A stretch of DNA of 64,000 bases, from contig NC_052614.1 of NCBI RefSeq assembly GCF_016545825.1, positions 36,364,072 to 36,428,071 of the forward strand, read 5' to 3'. The notes beneath the pieces are model-generated. The model did no database searches, was not told where the DNA came from, and was given only the letters and a program-made list of their open reading frames with translations. The DNA comes from Eucalyptus grandis. Its lineage: Eukaryota > Streptophyta > Magnoliopsida > Myrtales > Myrtaceae. Position 1 is the stretch's first letter; each line of letters starts with the position of its first letter. Position numbers and translations under genes: made by a program. This document shows positions 38,496 through 52,503 of this stretch, piece after piece.

Positions 38496-41351
38496 TGTGA
38501 CGTCCCAGGGCGTCATGTACTAAGCGCAAGCGGAATTATGATTATCATTATAATCTTGCCTAACTTGTTGTCTCCTTTAGATAAGCTATATATAGTGTTT
38601 ACCATTGAAGGTTAGCATGTATAACATGGATTATTTAAAATCTCAAGTTTATGTTATGAAGTTATCCTGCAATCACTCTACCTTCAATTCATAAGTATTG
38701 GCCAAATCATTCAAGCACATAAACAAGAACACGAGAAACTTCATTACTTCTTATCATCATCAGGGCTTACAAAATTTATCGACCTGGACTCTTTCCTTGT
38801 TCATCGCCTATATATACAACATGTACATAACAAAAGTCAGGCGTAACAAAAGCCAGGGATAAAGGGTGAGGGTATCTACTCGACGAGTTCCCACACAAGC
38901 CCGCATCTAACAAAAAACAAAAGTCAGTCAGCCTCTACACGATCCAAGGTGTCTAGGCGCCGTCCATCCCCGCTCCAGGTCCTCCTGCTCCAAAGGGTAA
39001 AGAGCAATATCTCCCCTTCATGGTTGATAAACCATGCAACGAGCGTCATCGATGTCAAGTCGGCTCTACCATCATCCAGCTATAAAGTCGCCTCATATTT
39101 CGAGAAAACCATGTCAATGTCGGGATCATACACGACATGAAGAGAAACATCAAGACGCACTACCACCCCATATCGAGCTACTGGCGGTACATCCATGCTA
39201 TCAATATGAAAATGTAAGGTATGAGCAAACAACCTTGCCCAGTAAAGAATGATAAAACTCTAACTTAAACAATCCACAGCCATCAAGATTACAAGAGAAT
39301 CATCAAACAATTTAGGATGCTAAAGGAAGTATATCACAAGCATAAACAATTGGATATTAATCACCTTATGAGCATCCATTTCTATGCTTACCTTTCTCAA
39401 GCTCAATCTCAAATCAAGATGTAATGCAACAATAATAAATGGACTCACTCGCCAAATAGAATTATTCTTAGTGAGCATATGATCCACCCTCGATCAATCA
39501 CTGACCGGAATTCAACCAGCCCGATCGAGTCACTTCCGGAAGTTACCTTAACCGGACTTCCACAATATTTCTATCATGGGCATCTCACTTCAAGGCATCC
39601 CGGCATCACTCAACCGAGATCCTCCCAAGACCACTCAGCAAGGGGCATCTCACTCCGAGGCATCTCAATATCACACAACCGAGGCATCCTTGATCACACA
39701 TAAGGGCATCTCACTCCGAGGCATCTCAGTATCTCTCTACCGAGGCATCCAAGACCACTTAGCAAGGGCATCCTAACTTCCGAGGGATATCACCGGTATC
39801 ACTCTACCGATGGGTTCATTCACTCACTTATGCACACGTTTCACACCACCACACCTTTGATTAATGCATTTATCGTATGCAAAAGAAAAAGACTCCAAAG
39901 TATCTAACTATATATCTAACTCTCATGAACCTAGCACACGTGCGTGTCCAAATTATAAGATAAAACCCATTACGTCATGTCCCATTCCATGGCGAACAGA
40001 TATTTACCCCATAATCAAGCACTATGCACCACACTCATTGCACACACATGATACTATATGCACTTATAATAAGATGTGAGACTTACTCTTATATGACTAA
40101 CATCTATTATGAGGTTTATTAGACTTTACGTGTGCCATACAAGTCTAATATAAAAGACACAACATTTAGTAAAGGTTCTCGGGTCCAGACAGTTTACTAA
40201 CTAAATATATAGTTTCTGTTTCGGATACAAAAGGCCTATCAATTCTTGTCGAAATACTACCAAATTTTAGTATGTTATATTTAAGATATATACTGACAAT
40301 TCCTGTGAAGAAACTTAAGTCTAATTCTCACTGTATTAAGAGTAAAAATTGCCATAATCTTTACTAGCACCCTGTACCGACGTCCAGATTCTTTATCTAC
40401 AAAGAAAATTGTTTCACTAGCCAACTCTTATCCATTTAATCTCAAATTTTGACACGCCATTCCTTAAGATGTTTTATACAATTTTCACTAAGGATTCGAA
40501 GTCCAAATCTAACTAGGTAAATACATAAAATTCGTATAATCAGTAAAGGTCAAACCGTTTCTCACAAACAGTTTACTGGTTTTTACCAAATTCACTTCTA
40601 TCTCTATGTTTTTATATTCATATGGTTATAGCTACGTGTATAACTTGATCTTATAGATTTTCTATCATGTAGAATGGTTTCTTTCTTATTTCCATTAACA
40701 TACATAAAGAAAATAACACAGAACAGAAGACTCCATAACTGTTTTCACCTAGAACAGAATAGGTACACGATCTCCTTTACTTCTAACCCGGCTAAACCAC
40801 TTATCTTTTCACAAACTTATTCTACAATACTTCAATGCCTAATCACAGCAACTACAAGTACTTTCAGCGAGCTTTTCTTTAACAAATAGCCCATCCATAG
40901 CTCAGGTCAAAGTATAAATGCATCCGTGAGTTCACTCATCACAGTATACACCATATCCATCCACTCGGCATCCATTTCATCACTTCACCTAGTAAAACAG
41001 CATACTCACACTTGGATTTCGAAACATGCAAGGCTCAAGAACAACATGCAATGGCTTCTACCTTTAATATAACACTTACTCAGCTTAGATTAACCACAAA
41101 ACAGCAACTACAAACTAAATCCTTCACTGTTTGGATTGACCCGCAAGCTTTCTTGACAAAACAATGGATAACTTTCAATTTAGAGTTATATCTTTCCTTA
41201 CCTTGTTCAGCTACTAAACAACACAAAGATGCTTCAAGATCAACACCAAAATCTCGCATGCAAGAAGAAGAAATCACTAGTTTGCTTCTGGTTTCACCGC
41301 TCGACCGAGAGAGAAAGAAAGAAGAAGATGAAGAAGGGTTGCTCGGTTTTA

Positions 41352-41389
<38 letters not shown>

Positions 41390-42129
41390 TACGAAACTTA
41401 AGGGGGAAATAGGTCTACAAAGCTAATCCCTAGGCTAGACTAATGATGAAACTTGCTAATGATTGTTTTCCTTGAGTTGATGGTTTCGGCTTCTAGAGGA
41501 AAGAAATCAGTGGGTGTCGCATGCAAGGAGAAATGAGAGAGAGAGTGATGTGACCTCCAAGTTTGTTCTCTCAAGTTTAATTTGTCACTCAAAATCAATT
41601 AGTCTCTAATCCGAGTCATTTAGTCAGTTCATTAGTTTCTAATGTTTTTCAATTAATTTCCTTTTGTTTCTACTTGATTTCAATCCTTTTGTGATTATAC
41701 AAAGTCATGACATAACATATCGACTAGTCAATGTTAATCTATAAAGAATTCATCACAAAAATGCTAAAGTTAGAAATTGATATTAGCATTATAAACATTA
41801 ATCAAGTTATCATAACTATAATCTATAAAATAAAATCATTTGGGCCTAAATATTCATCTCTGGCCCAACAGGCTTAATCTATAACAATCCCAGCCCCCTA
41901 AACTAAATCTACAGATCTAATAATTCCGAACCTTGGCCCACTTCAAGCCAAGTCCAAGCCCATAATCTCTCATTCGATTTCTTAAGTCCAATTCGTGTGG
42001 CCCACTTATTTCTCAAGCCCACACATTTCTCACGATCCATCGGGCTCACTTTCTGGCCCAATCTAATTAATCTAAGTTCCTAATGATCTAATTACACTAA
42101 TGAAAGTCGGTGAAATTTGGGATGTCACA
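38496..42129 (-). mobile_element. 3' LTR of Gypsy C
   Basis: On the minus strand it begins TGTGACATC at 42129, after the polypurine region of pol, and ends at 38496. It includes a GA-rich microsatellite at 41357-41388 and the degenerate tandem repeats at 39585-39790. Confidence 0.78.
39585..39790. repeat. Tandem repeats in the 3' LTR of C
   Basis: About three degenerate units built on gggcatctcactccgagg, catctcagtatc and accgaggcatcc follow one another. Confidence 0.7.
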
Positions 42130-43235
42130 ACTCTCCGCTACTTGGAAAATTTCGTCCTCGAAATTGAAGTCTTACCTTATTCACTTGAAAAGCTAGGGAT
42201 ACTTTTGTCTGATCTCTTCCTCACTTTCCCAAGTTGCTTCCTCTGAATCATGGTATCACCACAAAATTTTGACTAAAGGTATAGTCTTATTCCTCAATAC
42301 TTGCTCTCTTCAATCCAAAATTTGCACAGGCTCTTCTACATATCTAATTCTTTCATCTATTTCTAGTACTTCAAAATCTAACACATGAGTTGGATCCAGC
42401 TCATATTTCCTAAGCGTAGATATATGAAAAACATCGTGAATACTGGATAGCTTTGGTGGTAATGCTATTCTATATGCTAACTCTCCAATCCTTTCTAATA
42501 CTTCAAAAGGTCCTATAAATCTTGGGCTCAACTTTCCTTTCTTCCCAAATCTCGACAAATTCTTCATAGGTGATACTTTCAAAAATACATGATCTCCTAC
42601 ATTGAATTCTAAAGGTCTACGACGTTTGTCTGCATAACTCTTTTGTCTACTCTGAGCTGTCCCGAGTCGTTCTCATATAGTCTTTACTACTTCTAAAGTA
42701 ATATGAACTATTTCTGGTCCTGTCAACTTCTGCTCTCCAACTTCATTCCAGCAAATAGGGGTTCTACAATTCCTACCATATAGAGCTTCAAATGGAGCCA
42801 TACCAATGCTTTGTTGAAAACTATTGTTATAAGAAAATTCCACTAAATGTAATTTCTCATCCCGATTTCCTTTGAAATCAATGACACGGGCTCTCAACAT
42901 ATCTTCCAATGTTTGTATAGTCCTCTCTGATTGTCCGTCTATCTGTGGATGCAGTACTATATTGGAGTTTAGTTCCTAAGGCAAGTTGAAGACTTTTCCA
43001 AAAATTTGACATGAATCGCGAATCTCGATCTGATGTTATGGTCACAGGAACACCATGTAGTCGTACTATCTGTCTAACATACAATGTGGCATACTTCTCT
43101 AGGGAATAGTCTACTCTTACAGCTAAAAAGTGTGCTGACTTTGTTAATCGGTCTACTATTACCCAGATTGAGTCATGTCCACTTGAAGTCCTTGGCAGTC
43201 CTTGTACAAAGTCCATGGTTATATCTTCGAGTTCC
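42130..43235 (-). pseudogene. Gypsy C integrase and chromodomain-like tail
   Basis: Minus-strand frames give [20 protein letters not shown] and [13 protein letters not shown] (first catalytic Asp), then [12 protein letters not shown] (second Asp). A deletion in the YHSQTDGQSER region (about 42945) removes part of the motif and shifts the frame. After it come MAPFEALYGRNCRTP, VSPMKNLSRFGKKGKLS, YELDPTHVLDF and a tail with EEATWESEEEI. It is the same lineage as B. Confidence 0.85.
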
Positions 43236-43461
43236 AGCAACGCCTCCTCCTTCATCCGCGACACAAATGGAGCCAGCCAGCATCCCACAAAGTCAGCCCT
43301 CGACCAGCCTTGATCAACATCAGTTTTTCAGCTCGTGTAGGAAGTTGTTGGCTATTTTCGGCCCGGTCCAAGCTCCCGCTAGCGTCGTCGCTTCGGAGTT
43401 TGTCACTTGTCTCCGCGCCACTGTCACCGTGGACTCACTAGCTCGCAAATCCGGTGAGTTT
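43236..43461 (+). mobile_element. Plus-oriented LTR fragment, left piece
   Basis: It resembles the middle of the LTR at about 36200-36430 (gcaaat...gtgagttt). It is interrupted at 43462 by a solo LTR and resumes at 46788 as actcactaaaccttg, as in the uninterrupted copy. Confidence 0.72.
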
Positions 43462-46400
43462 TGTCATGCCCTGGCCCTCGAGCGCGCACACATCCTTCTG
43501 CGGTCAACGCAAATGCGACGTCCCCAAGACGCGTCGCCGAGCCAATCATTTTTAATATACATGCGGAAGCAAAACAAATACCCCTGACAACAAACAGCAT
43601 GGGATAGGAAAGCGGGGCAACATTTCACAAAAGCCAACTTTTATAAACAACAGGGTATAGGTACAAAACGAGTCTGGTCAAAAGTCTACAAAAGGTCGGC
43701 CCTAAAAAAGAAGCTGTCCTATGACATACTAGTCGGACATATACGCCGATCCTTCGGACTCCACCTCCACAGACTCCGGGCTTCGGGTCCTCCACAACCA
43801 CCACCTAAGGACCTGAAAAGTTAAGCTCACAACAGGGTGAGACATTGTCTCAGCAAGTTCACCCCCTAAACCCCTATTAGGAAGGAAATACACCCAATGG
43901 TAGCCTAGCCACACAAGATAGAGGACTTACCTTGCCTCAATTCATTCATGCACGTCAGCACAATTCATATCACAAATGCATATAATCTATGCACACATCA
44001 TTTTGGAACATCTCATTCACATCTCAATCAATCACTTCTCAATACTCAATTTCAATACTCAAGGTTCTAGAGGTGCCCCCAGTCACAAAGTTCCAATATT
44101 GTGCGGTACTTAGTTCTTGATTACAATAAGTAATATCTCAAATTACTAAATGTGGCTCCCACGAAATCAAGCTATCATGTAGCACTTAGTTCTTGATTAC
44201 TATAGACAATAACTCAATTTACTAGAGGTAGCTCCCACGAAATCAAGCTGTCGTGTAGCACTTAGTTCTTGATTACAATAAGCAATGGTACAAGGTACTA
44301 GAGGTGGCTCATACGATGCTTTGCTATCGTGCACACTTTGTCCTCTACCCGCTAGCAACCAATTGATTTACTCAACCCAACACATTTCACCCTCATTCAA
44401 TAGTTGCTACGCAAAGCAATAACAATAAACCACAATCGTGGCACGACCATTCGTGCCTCATCACGCATAACATCTAAGCATATCACAAAGCAACCACAGC
44501 ACCAAAAGTGCAATTTCCAGCAAGCAAATCATCGAGAACCATCATAAAACTATAATCTATCCTAACCCGGCAGAACGGTCAACTAGCGCGTCTCCGAATT
44601 CAAAGCCAGAGTTCTAATAAAAAGAATTTGGAAAATTCCAAAATTTTAATATGTTGTAAATGACACATAAATGAACATTTTTTACTAAGACACCTTAACC
44701 CAGATTCTTCTAGATTCGGCTCAATAAATCGCTCAATCCAGTACCAAAACTAGGTCCGTTTCTAGAAAGTCTGTTTTCCAAAATCAGTTTGGTTAGAGAT
44801 CCAAAAATTGTCTATTTGATCTGAAATTTGACTATGTTAAACTAGAAGATGTGACAAACAACTTTTGTGAAGAAACCACTTTGAAATTCGAACCCTAAGA
44901 GTTGATAAAAATCTCTTGAATCCCAAAAGGTCACCAGTTCCAGCGAAAACTGAGGTTCTGTTTGCAAATGACGAAGCTAATATATCCTTCTTTTAAATCC
45001 CTAAAAATCTTGAGAAAAATATATGTTGTATCTGAAGATGTCTAAAAAATTTTTAAAGAAGGAATTGACCTCAAATTTGCAACTCATTTGGATCCACAAA
45101 AATGGCGAACGACGAGCGTCCAGAGATCCGAACTACAAACAGTCCACTGGATTTGACTAAACCAACTTCAATGGTGCTAATCTTACTAATTAGATTAATA
45201 TTAAACCATTCTAAAGCTAATCTAACCATTCTAGATTATCACTAATTCATTCTTAAGCTAATCTAAACAACCCTTAAGCATAATTAACCTCCTAAGCAAG
45301 GTTTAGCGAGTAAACTCACCGGTGTAGCGAGCTGGTGAGTCCACGGCGACCTCAACGCGAAGGCGAGCAACAATCCTCCAAGCGGCGACACCAACAGAGG
45401 TTGGGAAGGGGTTGGAAAAGCTTCCCGAAGTTCCAGATCTTGTTGGAAGCTTCGGCTTCGGCTCTTGCTGGCTGAACCAGGCGAAGGGACTGGAAATGGA
45501 ACAGCAGAGGGCAAGCGAAGCTACGGCGAACCCGGCGAGGCTTCCGGTGGCCTTGGTGATGGTGTACGGTGGCTGGCACGGCTGGATGACAGCCCTAGAC
45601 GCACGGATGAAGGCGGAGCAGCAATTGGACTTGCTGGAAGGCGCGACGACAACAGCTGACTTTGGCGGCATGCGACAGCTTGGACCGGAGAGAGAGAGCT
45701 TCGGCTCGCTTGTTGTTGGCTTCTCTAGTTTTTTCAAGGTCTCTCAAGGCCACAACAATGGAGAAAGCCTGATTTCATGGAGGAAGAAGAGCTGCTGAAG
45801 CAAGGGGTCCCCAAAGGGCTCTTTAGCCTTTAATTCTTGGCATTCTCTCCCTTTCCTTACCCCCACCAACCATTAGCTGTCCACAGCCCCTCTCTCTCTC
45901 TCTCCTCAATCTTCCTCAAGAAGCATTCTAAGTAGTCCAAAATGTTGTGTCCCCCATGGCATACGAATTTTGTGCAATTTAGCCTTTAAAGTCTTCAATT
46001 CCTCTTCAATTCAATTCAATTCAATTGAAGTTCCAAAAATTCATCCCATGTGTCCACACTTGAATCCACATTTTTCCATGCAAATAAATCCATCTTGGAT
46101 GTCAAAAGTGCACTCAAGAACGATCTTCCAACTTTCCCGATCCAATTCCGTCAATTCTTGATTTTTCACCGAAAAACTCGGTTTGTAGAAAAATCTTCGG
46201 AAGATGAGTCGACATTCCTAAAATGATTTATGACATGACAGAACTTCCAATTTCTGAAATTTGGTTCAATTTCTCAATTAATTTCAATCTGGCGTGATTT
46301 TATCGCGTCATAATCTACTGGGTAGCTTTTAGAAACTTTTCATGTAATTGACTTGTGGTTGATTATTTTCGAGCCACAAAGTACATCGTCGACACATTGG

Positions 46401-46782
46401 CAACTCTCGGTTGTCATAAAAATCTCAAAGTTTTAAATACAGACACAGGATACCAAAACGACAGAGAAATCGTTCTAGTGTCAATTGACAAGATTTGTGC
46501 GATTAGGTGGAATCACCCACACTTAATCACATACCTTTGTCGAGTCGACCTATCTCCGATCTCTAATCGGTTTGTGCCGTAATGATCTTTGTAGATTAGC
46601 TCAGTCGAGAAGTTGTTTTATGATCGAATTCTTAAGTCTATTGCGTTAGAATCCCTTAATGACTTCACCTGATAGACTAGTTATCTCATGAGTGGCCAAC
46701 TCAGAGAAATGAAATATAAACGCATAGATGAAATGCCCGACTCATTATATTGAAAACATAATTGGAAATTCAGGATGTCACA
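43462..46782 (-). mobile_element. Solo LTR with perfect 5-bp target duplication
   Basis: On the minus strand it starts TGTGACATCC at 46782 and ends at 43462 (plus-strand TGTCATGCC). AGTTT flanks it on both sides (43457-43461 and 46783-46787). It is 3321 bp, with no internal region. It is related to the LTRs of B and C. Confidence 0.9.
44080..44330. repeat. About 75-bp tandem repeats in the solo LTR
   Basis: Three to four copies share gcacttagttcttgattac, a tactagaggt step and ctcccacgaaatcaagct. Confidence 0.82.
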
Positions 46783-46787
46783 AGTTT

Positions 46788-48390
46788 ACTCACTAAACCT
46801 TGCTTAGGAGGTTAATTATGCTTAGGAGGTGATTAGTTTAAGTTAATTAAGGATTATGTGGTTAGTTAAATTAGATTAGTGATTTAATTATCCAATTTTG
46901 CATGTTAGGTTGTTAGATTAGATTAATTAGAGACTAGACATGTTGTATTAATTATCTAGATTGGTTCGAAAATTTTCCAGGCCCGTCTCGGTATTTAATT
47001 AGGCTTTTTTCGGCCTAAGTTCATATTTATAGCATTTAATTGTATTTATTTAATTAATTTTGGTAATTATTTAATTATTTATTATTTTTTAGAAATTAGA
47101 CCGAGATAGGCGATGACCGGAATTTCGTGTTGATTGCAATGGTGTGTTTAGTTTATAAAATTGGATGTTAATTTGTGCAAATTGTGTGCTAACTCGATTT
47201 TCGGTAATTTATTCCAAAATTTGTGAAATTTCAATATTTATTCAGAAAATCCCAAGTGTCAGATTTTGACACCGAAAATGGTTTTACATACTATATAAAA
47301 AGTAGAATTTTTAAAAGGAAGTATATCGGTTTTTCAGTTCGATCTGACCGTGTACCCACACACAACTATTTTTACCGGATGTTTTTAATATAAAGAAAAT
47401 AGGCTAGGATCACCATTTTAATGGAGGCATTTGAGTGCAATGCACGGTATCCTGGGCCGAGATTGATTGGTCGTGTGTTGGTTAAGAGAACTCGTCTCTA
47501 GCTTTTAAGCCGGATGTTACCCTATATGGGATACCCACTTAGTGGGACTCGAGTCACAGTAGATTCTAGACCTACGCTCCTTCGGGAAAGCCGTCTTTGA
47601 GAGACGTCGCCATGATCAATGGTGGTGAGAAAGTGCCTGGCTATACCAGTAGACCACCGAACTTGTGAGTAGGCCGTACCCTTAAGGGGTGAAATTAACA
47701 ATTGGAACGCATGGTTGATTGAGTTAAATGCCCCTGATTATGAGACAAAACTGTGTGGCATGGTATGGGACGTGTCATAACGATTTGGCCTTATAATCAA
47801 GACCCTTGTGATTGACTGAGATAAGTGAGGCGTTTCAATTGTTGTGTGCATTAATTATATGCATTCGTGATATGAATTGTGCTTACATGCAAGAAGAAAC
47901 TGAGGCGAGGTAAGTCCTCTATTCTCATTGTGTGGCTGTGTGGCTAGAGCACCCTGAGGCGTATTTCCTTCCTAATAAGGGTTTAGGGGGTGGACTTGCT
48001 GAGATATTGTCTCACCTGTCGTGGGCTTATCTTTTCAAGTCCTTAGATGGTGGTTGTGAAGGACCGAAGCCCCGAAGTCTGTGGAGGTGGAGTTTGAAGG
48101 ATCGACGTATGTGTCCTATTAGTATGTTCTAGGACAACTTCTTTTGAGAGTCGATCTTTTCGTAGGCTTTTGACCAGACTCATTTTGTCTCTAAACCTTG
48201 TTGTTTATAAAAGTGTACTTTTGTGAAATGTTGCCCTACTTTCCTATCCCATGCTGTTTGTTGTCAGGGGCTTAATGTTTCGCTTCCGCATGTGCATTAA
48301 AATGAATTAGGTCGGCGACGACACCTAGAAATGTTGCATTCATATTGACTATTGAGAGATGGGCGCGCGCTTGAGGATCGGGGCGTGATA
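46788..48390 (+). mobile_element. Plus-oriented LTR fragment, right piece
   Basis: It carries the LTR 3' half: an AT-rich tract, ttgctgagatattgtctcacc, and the end region with ttgttgtcaggggc and ...gatcggggcgtgata. The ending TGATA instead of TGACA is degraded, and no primer site follows. With 43236-43461 it makes about 1.8 kb, so the first 1.2 kb or more of this LTR are missing. Confidence 0.72.
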
Positions 48391-48399
48391 GTTTAAGGG

Positions 48400-51180
48400 T
48401 ATTTTTACGATCATGATAGCCCTCTCGAGATGTACATCCAGCAAAGATGACATTACTTCATCTTTATCGGCTTCACCATATCGAGTATGCTAAATCATGA
48501 TTCGTGAACCTTTTTGCTAAGGTTCACATCCCTCACGATAGGTTCATTAAATGATCTTGTTGTTTAAGATAATCGAGAAAATAAGACGGGACTCACCACT
48601 AGTCTCGTTTTTAGGGTCGACTAGAAAACCCAATCAAGGGTCGGGAGTTGTCCCTCGATTTTCATGTAACCAAATATCTTGGTTCGAGAACTTGGGTTAT
48701 GCTAATATTTCTATTAGCACCCAGTATGTCGGGTTTACCTAAGGTGTCCATGCATTTTCTTTTTACTTTTTCAGGATCCTTTAACCTAAAGTAAGTGATC
48801 ATACGTGGTTGGTCATTTTCCTGCTATTCTATTTTTAAGAAAAATAAAAGAAAGCACTCAATTAAATTGAAAGTATGAAATGGTAAGTAAACAACCGAGA
48901 AAAGTAGTAAATCTACCATGCAATCCTAAAGCTGAAAAGAAATAAATGGAAAGGAAAATGAATGAAAAGGAAAGAACCCACAACGCATCGGGTGTTTATA
49001 CAAATGAGGGAACCCAAGACATATGTCGGAGACAAATGATACAACGATATGGCCGGAATGGACATTGACATTCCGCATCTTCATGTCTTGATGATCTTGA
49101 ACCTCCATGGGACTAATCTACTCCTATCCTAAAAACTAGTACTAGGTACATTAAATGGAAGGAAACAACCATACATGTCAAAACAATCAAAAGCATGACA
49201 TATGGACGGAAGTAATCAATCAAATGAGTTCAAGCTCAAAATTAACTAAATTTGGGCCTCAGGGTCGGCCTTTGCAATTCATGCATGGGTCCCTCTAGAC
49301 ACCTACCCAATTCATTTTATGACTTATAGCTATTATTGACAACTCGTGTTCTCACATGACTAATAATGCTTGTAAGTCCTTACAAAGATGTTCTAGGTGA
49401 TTTCCTATGATCTTTCCTTGGTATCGCGTATCGCCCCCAACATATATCTAACAATCACATGCATGAGCATGAATTAAACACATAATAGGCTTTTCGACCC
49501 TTATTTCTCAACCAATCAAACGAGTGAACCGTCGGCGGGTCACTTATTACAAAGCATGCGCCAATCACAAATGCAAGCGATTCTAATGAATGACGTGGTT
49601 ATGTGCACGGAAAGGGTACATGTAATGTTTCAAGGATAAATTTGAAATCATTGATAATAAAAAGTGAGGTTTTTGAGACAAAGGGATGTCTTGGTTATGG
49701 AATGTATTAAACCACCAAGGTTAGTTTGGTGCACATACGTTGCACCCACAAGCATCGTAGGCATTTTAAATATGGCCCAAACCCTGACTATCACAATGTC
49801 AAAGTCAAGGTTTGAATAGATTTGAAGACATTTTAAGACAAAGGAATATCCAAGTTATGGAACACATTCAACAATCAAGGCCAATTTGGTGCGCATATGT
49901 TGCACTCACAAACATCACAGATGTTTTAAATATGGTCCAAATCATGATTTTTCCTAAGTCAAATCGAGTATTGAAAATGAATGTTTAAAAGATTTGTTTT
50001 TGGAAAACATCACATGTACCGAAGTGATTTCAAGATGCATTTTGGGAAACCCATTCATTAAAAATCATAATGCCGTACACAAGCTAGCCTAAAAAAGCCT
50101 ATCTAAGCAATCACAACTAAAGGTTCATAACAAGAAATTTTAGACCAATCATAGTAAGTCAGCAAAATTGCATAGTACTCATTGATGATATAATTATGGA
50201 AAAATTTGGTAACATGTATGACATGATATGAAATAACTTTCATGAAGAAAGTTTCCCTAAAAGAGCTAAGTATAATTTTATAAAAATCAGACAATAAGCA
50301 ATAATGCATCAGAAAATTGCCAAAAGAAAGGACATCAAGTCATTGCAACCAAGATTTATCTTACCAAATGAAATATTAAAATCATGAATTTTCCAAAACA
50401 TAGATAAAAGAGTAACAAACAAATTTTGCTGAGGGTCCAAGTCAAGAATCCCTAACAAAAAAAATGGTACAGAAATGGTAAAGGTCTGTCTAAACATGGG
50501 TAAAAATAGGGGTTCAAATTTTCTCCTAAGTCTAAATCCTAATCTAGTTTAGGAAAAATTGAAAANNNNNNNNNNNNNNNNNNNNNNNNNNNNNNNNNNN
50601 NNNNNNNNNNNNNNNNNNNNNNNNNNNNNNNNNNNNNNNNNNNNNNNNNNNNNNNNNNNNNNNNNCCTCCGAGCTCACCACGCCATGGCCAACCCTGCAC
50701 TCGAGCTTCCCGAAGTCTCTCAGGGGACCTTGAGCTTCGGCTGGCCTCTCTCTCTTTCTCTAGGATCTCTGTTTTTTCCTTCTCTATGGCCCTCCTCTAT
50801 TTATAAGCAAGGGGGCGGCCGGTCGGCGAGGCTTCGCCTGCCGGTTGGACCGCCATCCCGTTCGCCATCAGTTCCTCCTCCGGTCACGTCCCGTCGACGC
50901 CAACTGCTCCTTTGCTCCACGTGCGTCACCGTCTGTTCATCTTCCTCCGGCATCGTGCCTACCCGCGTGTGTGCTGTAGTGGCGCAAGGAGGAAGAAGAC
51001 TCGGCTGAGCTGGGCTGAGGTGGAAATGGGCCAAAGGCCCATGCGGAGGCTGCTTTTCTGTTTTTTTCTTCTGTTTCTTTTCCATTTTTTTTCCGTTGTT
51101 TCTTCTTTTTTTTTCTGTTTTTCTAAAAAAGACAAAATAAAAGAAAACCTAATTAAAAACAAATAATTTAGGCATCAACA
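48400..51180 (-). mobile_element. LTR of the TGTTGACACC family, minus strand, with gap
   Basis: On the minus strand it starts TGTTGATGCCTAAATT at 51180. Near its other end (48540-48740) a block reads like the inner LTR at 6120-6290: gggtgctaatagaaat, then ...cttgattgggtttctag-like text and ...actagtggtga. The left boundary is not fixed. A GC-rich stretch at 50670-51050 matches the GC-rich part of other family members. Confidence 0.65.
50566..50665. other. Assembly gap (100 N)
   Basis: Exactly 100 N inside the minus-strand LTR, next to a GC-rich part, where assemblers often fail. Confidence 0.95.
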
Positions 51181-52503
51181 GACCCAATATGAAACTATAG
51201 TTTGAAACTTTTTTAAGAGCTCTTACTAAACACAATTTGCCCATGACTAGCTTAGTATGGATAACAATAGATCCATTGTAATGCAATGTGCAGATATTTG
51301 CACTTAAATAATTTTGCACATATCTATTGTTGAGGCCTAATATGAAACTTAAATAGTTCAACAATTTTGAAAAAACTTACAATCAATACAACATGTCCAT
51401 GATGAGTCCAACGTGGGTATCGAAATGCTAGGCACAGGTACACTATGTCTCTTGAACTTATATACAGTTCCCGACCTAATATAAATTTTGGATAAAACAT
51501 GATGAGGACATCACTTATAAACTTGATTCGCGCTTATGTATATGATCTATTGAGCTTACCCGAAAAGTATATGAGAATCATCGTAAAAGTAAAAGAAATA
51601 TACATGTCAATTTTGTGTTTGCTATAATAAGTTCTTCTTTTATTAGAAATAAACTTACCTATTAATAAGCATAACATAATACATATTACAAGACAAATGT
51701 AATTGACTTGGGGAGCCGCGAAATACAAGTACTATCAGTTGAAGTGGTATGAAGTACAATTGTCGAAATAATTACATCAACATTTTCCCTTGTAAAACCA
51801 ATATAAACATATTCCTTATGCTCATTGATTTACATAGACCAGTAAAAGTGCACAGACCTCGCGTTTGTATAGAAATCGACATTAGAAATATTTTTTGTTT
51901 TGTTTAAATCGCCTTATTGCAAAATATTAGGATTATCAATCAATGGAAAGTAATTACTGATACAATACGAAGAAATGGGAAACATATACGTAGAAAGATA
52001 CCAATATCTCAAGATTGAAGTACCTGGCTCATAAAGCATCGACAGAATATTTCTAAAACAACTAATTTGGGGTATTTTGGTAAGAAGCTATTTTCTTGAT
52101 ATAATAGTAAACCCTAGTGAAAAGCTAAAGCAAATTAACGAGAAATCGAGAAGAGATAATATAGTCATCATTGATACTTGATATGCAAAAAGTAAATTAA
52201 AGAGTTCATGAATCTAGTATATTGTTTCTGGGCACTTCATCAACATTATTCTGCAACTCGCGTATAAAGGCAAATAAAGGGATTGCGATGTCTCATATCA
52301 TAGAAATTTGGACTGAGACAACTAAATGCATCTTCATCTCGGCGATAAGAGTGACTGATCCTCCTGCACTGAAGTCATCTCTACCTGTGCTTCCAATTGC
52401 ATCGACATCGGATCACACTCGAAACACAGATAGATCCAGTTCTAATGCGATTGATCTCTTCTTCATTTTGTCAGGTGACTGTGGGATTTCGTAGTGATCG
52501 TGC
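51181..52503. other. AT-rich spacer 3' of the WAK pseudogene
   Basis: No supported gene. It may hold the former 3' end and UTR of the WAK gene: the stretch 52222-52500 has a long minus-strand open frame with no clear WAK tail. Confidence 0.4.

Larger units (their letters stand above)
38496..43235 (-). mobile_element. Gypsy element C, partial (3' LTR and end of pol)
   Basis: Its 3' LTR (38496-42129, about 3.6 kb) joins pol sequence (42130-43235). At about 43236 pol is abruptly joined to a plus-oriented LTR fragment, so gag, protease and RT are absent. The left flank is CGAGT (38491-38495); no matching right flank was found. Confidence 0.75.

Noticed and set aside
41012..41426. ORFs ending in Arg-Glu runs
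   Set aside because: They lie in the LTR of Gypsy C and read through a GA microsatellite at 41357-41388.
39585..44330. Evenly spaced repeats that could suggest CRISPR arrays
   Set aside because: The units are contiguous and degenerate without unique spacers, lie in retrotransposon LTRs, and the DNA is from a plant nucleus.
50559..51008. 149-residue ORF
   Set aside because: It spans 34 unknown residues in an assembly gap and otherwise lies in a GC-rich LTR segment.
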